Below the pieces are notes generated by a model. That model made no database searches and was not told where the DNA came from. It was given only the letters and a program-made list of their open reading frames with translations. The position numbers were made by a program, and so were the translations under genes. From Sipunculus nudus (Eukaryota; Annelida; Sipuncula; Golfingiida; Sipunculidae), in assembly GCA_026874595.1 (NCBI GenBank), contig CM049322.1, positions 31,433,340 through 31,497,339 of the forward strand: DNA of 64,000 nt. The letters are read 5' to 3'. Below, piece by piece: positions 34,199 to 44,699 of this stretch. Every line of letters begins with the position of its first letter. Position 1 is the first letter of the stretch.

Positions 34199-37100
34199 AT
34201 GGCCGCAGAACTTAAATTATCCTCGTCCGCTGTAATGCCTGGCAAGCTTGATCTGTCAGTAGACAGAGGTGAAACGTTCACGCTATGGGAGTACAGATGG
34301 GACGATTTTGTCAAACTTACTGCTCTCCATGATAAAGACCCGGAGTTTCAGATGGCGGTTCTCAGGTCTTGTTTAAGTGATGATACACTTAAAGTGGTTA
34401 TGAACTTGAACCTCCCAGAGGACGATTGCAACAAGCCAAAAGAGGTTATTAAGGCACTCAAAATCCACGCACATGGGCAGATAAACATTGTTATGGAGCG
34501 TAGGAACTTTAATCTCAGAAATCAGCAACATAGTGAACTTTTTGATGAGTTTCTCACAGATCTTAGGGAATTAGCGAAGACCTGTGATTTTTGCGAACAA
34601 TGTCAAGAGACATTAATTCGTGACCGCATTGTTGTTGGCCTTAGTGATGGTGATACCGTCGAACGTTTGTTAGTGGAAAAGGATCTCACCTTGTCTAAAG
34701 CAATAGACATTTGTCGTGCCGAAGAAGCAGCAAAACGGTATAGGGATGAGATTAAAGGTGATGTGCCACTGGGCGCTCAAGCTATATCTAAATATAGGAA
34801 AGGTCAAAAGGATTCTTATAGACCCAAAACTGGGAAACAGAAACCTGACAATGACAAACCTAAACGATTTACTTGTTCCAAATGCACAAAAAACCATGGT
34901 GAACATGAAACATGCCCAGCTCGCGGATCCACATGTGCCGCATGTGGAAACAAGGGCCACTGGGCCAAGTCGAGACACTGTCCGGCCAAAAGTGACAAAA
35001 GGTGGAAAGCTAACAAAAAGCAAGCAAAAAACTCATCTCTTTGCTGTATTTTCGCTCGCATAGGGGATAAACCGGCCCCAACAGTCGAGGTCAGTGTAGG
35101 TGGTGACATTGCTAATGGAGCAAAGCTTTATGCTACACCTGACAGTGGTGCAGAGGGAACTGTTTGTGGCCGTCATGACCTTGTAGCAATGGGAATTGAC
35201 CCTGATAATCTTCGTGCCCCCTCCACAAGTTTAAAAGGGGCAGATCATCATAGCATCAAGTCTTTAGGTGAGTTTGATGCAGAGATTACTTGCGGTGATC
35301 TTACGGTCTTGGACACAATCCATGTGATTAAAGGTGCTAAAGGGATCCTCCTATCGTGGTATACAGCCCAGAAATTAGGTTTTCTACCATCAGATTATCC
35401 TACTCAACACATCAACTTTAATACCACCAAAACTAAGAATGTAAAGACCCCACAAAGTAGTGATGACGTCACAGCTGAGGACCTTATACATGAATTTCCG
35501 GAAGTGTTTGATGGAAATCTCCGAGCCATGCCAGGTGAGGAATTTCGAATAGAGCTAGAGGATGATGCTGTTCCATTCTGCGTGAAGGCCCCACGTGCTA
35601 TTGCGTACCCATACCGGGATAAATTAAAATCAGAGCTCGACAGAATGGTGGAACAGGGCATCATTGCACCTGTGACATACCCCACTCCATGGTGTGCGCC
35701 AATTGTTATTGCCCCGAAAAAGAATTCTGAGGACATACGTCTATGTGTAGACTTGTCAAAACTGAATAAGTACATTAAACGTGAACGGTACCAGTCGCCT
35801 ACACCTCGAGAAGCCGTAGCTGATATAGCATCCTCTCAAGCCAGGTATTTCACTACTTGTGACGCTTTGAGCGGTTACCACCAATGTCCACTTGCTGTGG
35901 ACAGCCAGGATCTTACCACGTTTATAACACCGTTTGGTCGGTTCAGATTCCTGAGAGCGCCATTTGGAATCTGTTCGATATCCGAACACTACAATAGACG
36001 CATGGATGAAGCTCTAGCAGATATCCCTCGTGTACGGAAAATTGTGGACGATTGCTTGATCTACGATAATGATCAAGATGAACATATCGAACATGTGCGA
36101 CAAGTTCTGAAACGTTGTGTTGAGAAAGGTATCTCGTTGAAACCCGAGAAATTTGTCTTCGCTCAGAAAGAAGTACCGTTTTGTGGATTTATCATATCAG
36201 AAGATGGCTATCGCATTGATCCTGGTATCACAAAAGCCATCCGTGACTTTCCTAAACCTACCAATGTTACTGATCTGCGCTCATTTTTCGGTTTAGCAAA
36301 TCAGCTCGCTGAGTTCACTGATGTCATTGCATCCACAATGGAACCTCTAAGACCACTTCTCAAAACAAAAAACGAGTTTCAGTGGGATGATATACATGAT
36401 CAAGCATTTGAAGATGTAAAAACTGCTCTGACAGATACACCTGTACGCGCATATTATGATCCGTCAAAGCCGACATCACTCCACACAGATGCTAGTCGCC
36501 TTAAAGGTTTAGGCTTTGTACTCAAGCAACAGCAAGATGGTGGTACTTGGCGCTTGATTCAAGCAGGTTCGCGATTCCTGACTGAGACAGAGTCGCGTTA
36601 TGCTATGATAGAGATTGAACTGTTAGGCATTGTGTGGGCTGTGAAGAAATGTCGCATCTTTCTGGATGGGCTATCCAAATTCGAAATCGTGACGGACCAT
36701 CGCCCATTAATAACTATATTGAACAAATATCAGTTGGATGAAATTGAAAATCCTCGTCTTCAACGACTACGTATGCACTTGCTAAACTACAAGTTTACAG
36801 CTACATGGCAGCGTGGAAAGGACCACGTTGTCCCTGACGCGTTATCAAGGTCACCAGTGTCTGATCCCGGCCCTGATGATGAAATTGATGAGCAAGAACG
36901 GGAAATCCATCTCCAGGCACTCAAATCTGCTCGCCAGTCTGATGATGATGACCTTCGGTTGGAGGAGATAAAGCAAGCAGCAGAAAGCGACGATGAGTAT
37001 CGTGATTTAACAAAAGTAATAGAGACTGGATTTCCTGAGCACAAAAACGCACTACCTCTACATCTGAGACCATACTGGCAAATCCGTGACCGTCTTACTG

Positions 37101-38257
37101 TGGATGACGGTTATGTTCTATGTGGCTGTCGTCTCCTGATACCAACTTCTATGCGTAAGACAGTGCTGAATCAGCTACACGATAGTCATCAAGGCATAGA
37201 ACGCACGAAAAGACGAGCCCGTCTCATTTTATACTGGCCAGGGTTAGATGCCGATATTGAGCGTACAGTGCGCGGTTGCAGAGAATGTAACAAAGACTTA
37301 CCATCTCAACCAAAGGAACCGTTGAAAGAACACAAAGAACCATCCAGAGTATTTGAACACTTGTGTACAGACTTATTCACTTATGGAGGACGTCACTTCC
37401 TTGTTGTTACTGATGTAAAATCGGGCTGGCCCACAACTTATAATTTAGGTAAGAGTATTAGTTCTCGTGACATCATTCAGTCGTTACAAGTAACCTTCCG
37501 TGATACAGCTGTCCCGACTATCTTGTACTCTGATGGCGGACCTCAGTTTACGGCCCGTGTGTTTCGTAAGTTCTTACTAAAGTGGGGTGTGCGCCACATC
37601 GTTTCCTCGCCACACTATCCTCAATCGAACGGATGTGCAGAGGCAAGTGTCAAGGCAATGAAAAGCCTCGTGAAGCGTTGCTGGAACAGTCGCATTCACA
37701 ACATTGACAAAGAGCAATGGGCCAAAGGTTTGCTACAGTGGAGAAATACGCCTAGGGAAACAGGCCTATCACCTGCACAAGTACTCTATGGACATCCTAT
37801 CAGGGACACACTACCTGTCCATAAACGCGCATTTGCCCCAGAGTGGCAAAAAGCTACTAAGCTCGTTGACGAAAAAACAGCTAATCTTAAGACCAAGGTC
37901 GCTGAACGCTATAATGCTTCAGCGAAATCTCTGAGTCCACTGCATATAGGTACCAAAGTCTTAATCCAAAGTCATGTTACTCGACAATGGGACCGACAAG
38001 GCATAATAGTGCAGGTAGGAAAAAACCGAGATTATTTGGTAAAGCTCGCCAGTGGTCGCGTGTGGCGCCGCAACCGTCGCTTCCTACGAAAGTGTTATCC
38101 AGTAACCATGCCGCAGCAAGATGCAAACACTAACCAACCTGAGGTAGAATTGGAACAACCCCCAGAGGGCAGTTCAGATAACCCACCGCAGACCCCTTTG
38201 GGTTGGAGAAGTTTAAGGGACAAAAATCCACCTAGGAGACTTATTGAAGAGCTTTAG
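34199..38257 (+). CDS. gag-pol: Gag-Pol polyprotein of an intact Ty3/gypsy-type retrotransposon
   Basis: A single uninterrupted 1352-codon frame starts MAAELKLSS about 200 bp after the primer site. Domains in order are: a Gag capsid-like region (about 1-190); paired zinc knuckles with a CxxC...CPARG linker, the second being C246-x2-C249-x4-H254-x6-C261; an aspartic protease with D315-S-G; reverse transcriptase (about 465-660) with D617-D618 in an IVDD box; RNase H with TDAS at 763-766; and integrase with H994/H997, C1027/C1030 and the catalytic triad D1058, D1112, E1148 (D-x35-E). It ends with a GPY/F-like C-terminal module. No envelope frame follows. The double knuckle and the fused Gag-Pol resemble the Mag lineage, to which the clam element Steamer belongs; placement is inference. 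It would encode copying and integration of its own RNA in the host cell. All catalytic residues that I can see are present. Confidence 0.95.
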   Translation: MAAELKLSSSAVMPGKLDLSVDRGETFTLWEYRWDDFVKLTALHDKDPEFQMAVLRSCLSDDTLKVVMNLNLPEDDCNKPKEVIKALKIHAHGQINIVMERRNFNLRNQQHSELFDEFLTDLRELAKTCDFCEQCQETLIRDRIVVGLSDGDTVERLLVEKDLTLSKAIDICRAEEAAKRYRDEIKGDVPLGAQAISKYRKGQKDSYRPKTGKQKPDNDKPKRFTCSKCTKNHGEHETCPARGSTCAACGNKGHWAKSRHCPAKSDKRWKANKKQAKNSSLCCIFARIGDKPAPTVEVSVGGDIANGAKLYATPDSGAEGTVCGRHDLVAMGIDPDNLRAPSTSLKGADHHSIKSLGEFDAEITCGDLTVLDTIHVIKGAKGILLSWYTAQKLGFLPSDYPTQHINFNTTKTKNVKTPQSSDDVTAEDLIHEFPEVFDGNLRAMPGEEFRIELEDDAVPFCVKAPRAIAYPYRDKLKSELDRMVEQGIIAPVTYPTPWCAPIVIAPKKNSEDIRLCVDLSKLNKYIKRERYQSPTPREAVADIASSQARYFTTCDALSGYHQCPLAVDSQDLTTFITPFGRFRFLRAPFGICSISEHYNRRMDEALADIPRVRKIVDDCLIYDNDQDEHIEHVRQVLKRCVEKGISLKPEKFVFAQKEVPFCGFIISEDGYRIDPGITKAIRDFPKPTNVTDLRSFFGLANQLAEFTDVIASTMEPLRPLLKTKNEFQWDDIHDQAFEDVKTALTDTPVRAYYDPSKPTSLHTDASRLKGLGFVLKQQQDGGTWRLIQAGSRFLTETESRYAMIEIELLGIVWAVKKCRIFLDGLSKFEIVTDHRPLITILNKYQLDEIENPRLQRLRMHLLNYKFTATWQRGKDHVVPDALSRSPVSDPGPDDEIDEQEREIHLQALKSARQSDDDDLRLEEIKQAAESDDEYRDLTKVIETGFPEHKNALPLHLRPYWQIRDRLTVDDGYVLCGCRLLIPTSMRKTVLNQLHDSHQGIERTKRRARLILYWPGLDADIERTVRGCRECNKDLPSQPKEPLKEHKEPSRVFEHLCTDLFTYGGRHFLVVTDVKSGWPTTYNLGKSISSRDIIQSLQVTFRDTAVPTILYSDGGPQFTARVFRKFLLKWGVRHIVSSPHYPQSNGCAEASVKAMKSLVKRCWNSRIHNIDKEQWAKGLLQWRNTPRETGLSPAQVLYGHPIRDTLPVHKRAFAPEWQKATKLVDEKTANLKTKVAERYNASAKSLSPLHIGTKVLIQSHVTRQWDRQGIIVQVGKNRDYLVKLASGRVWRRNRRFLRKCYPVTMPQQDANTNQPEVELEQPPEGSSDNPPQTPLGWRSLRDKNPPRRLIEEL

Positions 38258-38305
38258 TTAATTTGTGTTCGTGAGTTACATTTTGCCGTACCAGAATTGC
38301 AAAAT

Positions 38306-38317
38306 GTCGGGGGGAGG
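38306..38317 (+). other. Polypurine tract
   Basis: GTCGGGGGGAGG abuts the 3' LTR; its purine run GGGGGGAGG is the expected plus-strand primer. Confidence 0.85.
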
Positions 38318-38519
38318 TGTTGTGTTGTGACGGCATATAGCCGTATATGCCGGATATCCCGGGGAACTTTTTCAGTAATCATAATATTATACGTGACACC
38401 GGATGGGGGCCACTCAGATCAGTCCATGTATTATCGTGTTGCATAATGTTGTTAAGTGCTGCGAATAAAAGTTGTTATTCGCTAAATGCGTTGTTCCTCG
38501 AGTGATTAACAACAGAACA
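38318..38519 (+). mobile_element. 3' LTR of intact LTR retrotransposon
   Basis: It is offset by exactly 4523 bp from the 5' LTR and shows no visible mismatch to it over 202 bp. It is followed by the GCCTC target duplication. Identity of the two LTRs implies a young insertion. Confidence 0.95.
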
Positions 38520-38524
38520 GCCTC
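38520..38524. other. 5-bp target-site duplication, right copy
   Basis: GCCTC, identical to 33790-33794. Confidence 0.85.
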
Positions 38525-38678
38525 TGTTCACATAGCTTCATAACTTCATTGTTTTAAGTTTGAATTCGGTACTCCAAGGTGCTCACATCATTTTGTACTG
38601 TGAAACAGGGCCTTCTGCCTTCATAGGCCTTCTGCGTCTAAGGCCCGTCTTTCCCTCCCTCTCTTTCTATTCCCCTCT

Positions 38679-38685
<7 letters not shown>

Positions 38686-38749
<64 letters not shown>
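38686..38749. repeat. Self-complementary (CT)n(AT)n(AG)n microsatellite
   Basis: A CT tract, ten AT units and an AG tract form one nearly perfect palindrome able to fold into a hairpin. Confidence 0.95.
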
Positions 38750-40020
38750 TGGTGGGAGCGGTTGTTAAAGTTGCTTAATTTTGATGAATAGAACGCCACC
38801 TAGGCCACAGGAAGGAGACTTAGTCACATAACAACGAAAACTAGACGGCCGCAACGAATGCGAGAGAGCAAGAGGAACCGGATCGGGTGGTTACATACAG
38901 TTCATTCATCACAAGACAAAGATCGACACAAAGTACCCCCAGGTCCACAAAGAGGAACCGCGATTCTCATTCTCGAAACTCATTATCAGCATTTACCACG
39001 AGGCTCGGTTTGTTCTCATCATCAGGGATTAAACATTGTAGTGTAGGGGCATATGTAGCAAATTCGTCCTGAGTAAATTTTGTTTGTAAAAATGTGACAC
39101 CCCATGCATTTTTGTTTTTCACCTTTCTATGAAACCTTAAAACATGGTGCCAATTTTTTTATTCAGTTTTGACATGTTTTTCAGCTTGTATTAAAATAGT
39201 ATTTAAAATGTTAAATTAATAAACTTTGACCGAAACATAAACAAAGTAAGCTGGGACAAGAGGATAGGAAAGGTTCTTTTTGGAATGTATTTACATACTA
39301 AACACACAAACTTAGTTCTCTGACTAGTTTGGGATTGTCTAAAATTATTTTTTGGTTATATTAAATGTACCTATTCACATACCAAGTATATTTGATAAAC
39401 ACATATAGTGTTAAATGCTTAATACACATAGCTTGATTTTTTTTCTCCTTAAAATATGATGGTATCTGCTAATATTTCACTGTAAACCATTTGAGTACTC
39501 CTGTACACAAGTGATGTTAGGTTTGCGAGATCAGTGGTACAAATGTAAACATAGCGCGCATGCCACCTGGCGGACAAACCGTGCTACTTTACAAATCAAG
39601 ATTTCCTCAAGCATCCCAATAGTGTATCTTTTTTTATCTTCCATATCATTTATCCTTTTTTGGGAGTTTTGCACGCACAAGAACAGACGACCTCTAGTTA
39701 TGGTCTTTTTATGGTACACAGACACACTTGGACTGTGTTTACTCACACACAGAACCATAACAGTGAATGAAACAGGTGAATTGGAAATTGTAAGTCCGTG
39801 TACAGGGATGGTTTTGCCAAACTAATGAACAATTGGCATGAGATAATTCACATACTGTTGCAAATGTTTATGTACCTTGACAGTTTTATTCAGGGGATAA
39901 GTGTTAATTTTTTTCTAAAAGCAATGGTAATCTCTAGTCATTTAAGCTATCCCATAAGGTAGCTCCCACTCGTGTAGTTTCTTAGACACATTAATTTTCC
40001 TATACATTGAGGTAAAAATG
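38750..40020. other. Unassigned sequence
   Basis: No gene, conserved domain or repeat boundary recognised. Confidence 0.4.
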
Positions 40021-40023
40021 AAT

Positions 40024-40082
40024 AACACACACACACACACACATGTGTGTGTGTACACATGTGTGTGTGTGTGTAGAGAGAG
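40024..40082. repeat. Self-complementary (CA)n/(TG)n microsatellite
   Basis: CA repeats followed by TG repeats with a TACACATG interruption, able to fold on itself. Confidence 0.9.
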
Positions 40083-40083
40083 A

Positions 40084-40200
40084 GTAAGAGTGACACCTTT
40101 TAGATAATAACATGTTTATTGATATTAGTCTATCTAAAAGGCATCACTCTTACTCCATACCTACACTTCCAATACAGACTAACACGGCTATACCACTAAT
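40084..40200. repeat. Hairpin-forming short element
   Basis: AGTAAGAGTGACACCTTTTA at 40084 is mirrored by TAAAAGGCATCACTCTTACT ending near 40155, with arms of about 24 bp, two mismatches and a ~24-bp loop. It is followed by CAGACTAACACGGCTATACC. The latter phrase resembles the end of a short DNA-transposon repeat common in reptile genomes; I recall it only from memory. Confidence 0.4.
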
Positions 40201-40211
40201 CATTTTACTTA

Positions 40212-40253
<42 letters not shown>

Positions 40254-40589
40254 GGTAGTGTTACCCTCCGATGTAAAGTGCTCTATGGCGTACAGATGGT
40301 AAAGTCTCGTAAAGTCTCGGCTTTTCAAACCACGCCGTTAGCTTCATTCTAACCACATTCACCTGATGATCGGGTCGCAGCATCCCGTGAAACAGACTGT
40401 TGTGAATTAACACAATATATATAAATTAATCTAATTTTTTACTGCATTTAGCAACTGCTAGAGTGCTTAATGGTATGACATCAGAGCTATATAATCAATC
40501 AGACACTGATGAGTGCAGCACGTTGCACGAAACTACGTAGTAGTAAAAATGTCTGACAAAATGTGGTCCGTCTATTTGTATAATTACAG

Positions 40590-40652
<63 letters not shown>

Positions 40653-42170
40653 GAGAGGGTGAGGAGAGAGACAGAAAGAGAGAGAGAGAGATATAATGCA
40701 TTCATACACAATTTTATTTTCTTGCAAAATCTTTTTAAATAAAATATTGTTTTACAAGACACGATTTAATATTAAATTTTAACATTTGCGAAATGAACGT
40801 ACAAATAATGATTTAATTATTTCTACTTTTTAACAATTTATTATTTAGGTGAGATCATTAAGCAGTAAGTTGGACCAGCAGTAAGAAACACGAACTAAGC
40901 TCAGATTCTTTGAGACTTGGTTCCTTGAAAATTACTTGAACATGTGCCGTTTCAGAAAAGTTCAATGTACTTAAAAGGGAATTTGTATGCGCTGTTAAAA
41001 CAACCTTAATGTTGACTACCTCTATACCAGTCCCCATATTATATCCAAAACAATTTTGTTATTGTTTTTATGGCCTTTATTAAAATTACAATAACCAAAA
41101 AGAAATGCAAAAACCTTTAATTACATTCAAGGCATTTGTGTATTGTATAAGGCACGTGTCATTTTGTTAGCTTGTGCAATAAATCAAAATTGTTCTTGGT
41201 CACGATTTAAGGGAAAACGAGCATTAGTTAAGCAGGTATAAAATGCTTTGGTTTTTGTCTGGAGTTATTTGGTATAAAAAATGATAAAAAAAAACATGGG
41301 CTCCAATCAAAGATGTACATTCCGCTGCTGCATCCGACATACCCTGCATTTAATGACATAACCAGTCAGATTTTATAAAATATAAGAATGGACTTTTCTT
41401 TATTCTTTATTTCGTAATTCGCATTATATATAGATAGTACAAGCTAGGTGCTACTCATTGTCTACAGATTACTATTTTCATAAAAAAATGAATGTTGTAC
41501 CAGTGATCTTGCTCCGACGGATGGAACAGCCTATGTAGCCACTGTGCCATCACAAGTCATTTAAGGATAATGAAAAAGCGACAAGAATTCAACAATGACC
41601 AGCATTTAACGTTACCATTGTTATATTTAAACTTTACAATTTGTTTTACCATAGTTTCTGTTAAGATTTTTTCCGTTTTTGTTATTGTACTGGTATAACC
41701 TGAATGCCTCGGTTTCATATTCCCATAAATGTATAAAAGAAATTGGCCCACCAAACAAAATAGATTAAAAAATAGACCATCGGGGGAGGGCGGGGGGGGG
41801 GGAGGGGTTTAAAGATGGGACAGAAGAACAACTGTAAACACGTTCGATAACATTATGACTATTGATGACACTTTTTTTGTTATGATTTGATATTTACTTC
41901 AAGTTTGTTTCCTTCAACAGGACTTTTCTAAAATTCTAATTTTTTAAGGTCCCTTTGTTTAGTTTTTCAAAACACTCTCCTTAATTAATTCTGCTGCAAA
42001 CATGCATTTCTTTCAATGTTGATTATCTGTCCTTTACATGTCTCAATCTACTGTAAATGTCTGTAAATAAATGTCTGTAAATAACTGATGAAAATAACTA
42101 TTCCACAGAAGGTATAATTGCTCCCAAATGATATGCTATTGCCCGCACAGAGCTGAGGTTATATGAACAA

Positions 42171-42201
<31 letters not shown>

Positions 42202-43940
42202 TTGCTTCTTAATATGAACTCCATTTCACTGTGAATGGTGGACTAGGTAGAATTTCCTTAAACTTTGGGTTAGGTTAGTGAGGATCTCGCACTAAAATCA
42301 ATTAAAGTTGTCCTTTTTATCTGTTGTTTATTCTTCACAAAATATATAAAAAAAATTAGTCATCCGCCTTAAAATTTTACAAATTATTTTTTGGATTATG
42401 ACCAAAACATAAAAAAACTCCCTAGAATTCCTTAGGAACCTTTTAATATACTTTGGATGAACTAACCGTAAGAGGCGGGTTTCCATACCTTCACTATCAG
42501 CGAGCGGATAGTGATGTTGGTGATGAAATAATCGAACAATAGGATCACGCAATAACAAAATCATATCAAATGGAAGAATAACAGGGCCATTTTCATATGT
42601 TATGTATAAATGAAGCAAATATTTAGTCACTGGTTAAAACCAAGGAAAGTGGAGCCATACTGTATGCGATACAGGTTGCCTGAAATCAGCAAGTGGTCCG
42701 CCATATGTACATTGTACAAACTACCAAAGGATACCCTGTTGTCTCTATATGAATTTTTTGAATGAATTCATCAATGAAATTTTGTAGAACAATATACTGG
42801 TGGACAAACAACAGCTGATTAATTTTCATGATTAGTCTGATGGATCTTGATGCGGATCCATGGTTTGGCGGAGGTTTGCGCTCTACGGGTGCTCTCTAAT
42901 ATTGTAATAAATGTCTTAACGCAGTCTTTGAGTGTCTAGTCTAAGTTATTGTGATGTAATATATCTTACTAACCATTTTTAGGTGTTTTGTTGCTAAATA
43001 TCTCTCTGTATGAAATATTTTTATATAATGGTCCTCAATCTTTGCTCTAAAATCAAATTTGACCTGAAAAAATAACAAAACCACTATCGAAAAATTGGCA
43101 CCATATTTTTTTTTGTAAAGTTTAAGGTCTAAGGATCACAAAAATGTAGGGTGTCCACTTTTTACAGGAAAAAATTACTCGGTGACATATGCCCCCAAAC
43201 TATTGTAGCCCGTATGTACCTCAAAATACCTGCTCCCTCGCGCAGCACACCGTGGCCCACTCTGACTGAAAACCAAACGAGCCGTAAGCTGATGGTCGGA
43301 CTAAAGGCGGATCAAGAGATAGTCCGTGCTTAGACGGCGTACTAACTTTAATCCGTATGTGATGGCTGGACAAAATTAGTCCGGGTTTAAAACGCAGATT
43401 TTGTCCCAAAAATTTAGACCTTCTCAGGGAGTAATTTAAAGGTGGACTTACTTTAGAGCAAGCAAGAAGTCAGTCAAAAATGATGCTATTAGAAAAATAT
43501 TATAACAACAATAAGCTGTTTTTAATTATCTAAATCACGGCTAAAGAATAAAGATATACCGAGGGTGAAAATAAAAACACTCGCATCTAGCCTATTAGGT
43601 TTTACAACAGGGAAAATAGGTGTTGGAGGGTTAAGAGGCTAATATTTTATCATTTCAAATAAATATGATTTAGCCATTTTCTTTGTATATTTCAAAATCG
43701 AAAACATTATAAGATAGGAGGTATTCTGGTCATGAAGAAAGTTTGCTGAATGATGAAAAAATATTTTTAACAAGGAAATGCTGCCTTTTCACAATGAGCT
43801 TAAATGATAATTGCTATTAATGAGTAGTAGTCTATAATAATCGTACATTTGATGGACAGATAAACAGTGATAAACAAAATATGAAATATTCATCACTGCA
43901 CAATATATTATAATTAACAAGTGCACTGCAAACGTGGATA
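40201..43940. other. Unassigned AT-rich sequence
   Basis: No gene seen. Simple repeats: (AT)n at 40213-40250, (CA)n(TA)n(GA)n at 40588-40691, (ATT)n at 42174-42200. Confidence 0.5.
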
Positions 43941-43959
43941 ATACATCCGTCGTTTATCT

Positions 43960-44320
43960 GGTGACCTCTGACCTCACAAAATATGCGTGAATTTTTATGA
44001 GAATGTAATACTTTTGGTAAATATGTTTCGTGAAAATCCAAAGGAGCCTCCAAAATGCGGTGACCTCTGACCTCATTAAATATGCATGGATTTTGTTGGA
44101 AATCAAACTTAAGCGAGATATTTTATTCATTAACATTTCTGATCAGTTTTATCAGAATCCATGATATTTTTTCGTAAGATATCCTGGCGACACCACAAAG
44201 TAGCCTAGTGACCCGTTACCTTATTAGATATGCATGGATGTTGTCCATAATCGAACTCGGGCGAAATAATCTGTTGGTAATTAGCTAAGGTGAGTTTCGT
44301 GAAATCCATCAAAGCCCCGG
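43960..44320. repeat. Irregular tandem repeat with GTGACCTCTGACCTCA motif
   Basis: The motif opens units at 43961, 44060 and (decayed, GTGACCCGTTACCTTA) 44208, each followed by an AAATATGC(A/G)TG(A/G)AT segment. Confidence 0.5.
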
Positions 44321-44619
44321 TGATTACAGATAATATCACATTATATTATCAGACCTGATTTTTCAGATAGAAATTTTCACTTATCTGATAAGAAAATTGT
44401 TCCATTAAGATAGATTAGTACACGGTGCATAAATTATGATAGGATACATCAACAAGTTAATGAAGGTTAGCATTATGCCTACGCTAGGGAGGTTTGCAGG
44501 TAGCTTACAGATAGATGTCAGTATCGGTGTTTTTCATATGTATAGGTACTACTTCAGCAGGTGCACTGGAAAAAATATGTTTTATCTAGGCGTCTAAGGT
44601 GTAGGGTCCTTAGGATCCG

Positions 44620-44621
44620 GA

Positions 44622-44692
<71 letters not shown>
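44620..44692. repeat. (AT)n microsatellite
   Basis: Long TA dinucleotide tract. Confidence 0.95.
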
Positions 44693-44694
<2 letters not shown>

Positions 44695-44699
44695 TATAT

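Noticed and set aside
38258-38317. Envelope gene downstream of Gag-Pol in the intact LTR element
   Set aside because: Only 60 bp separate the Gag-Pol stop from the 3' LTR, so there is no room for one.
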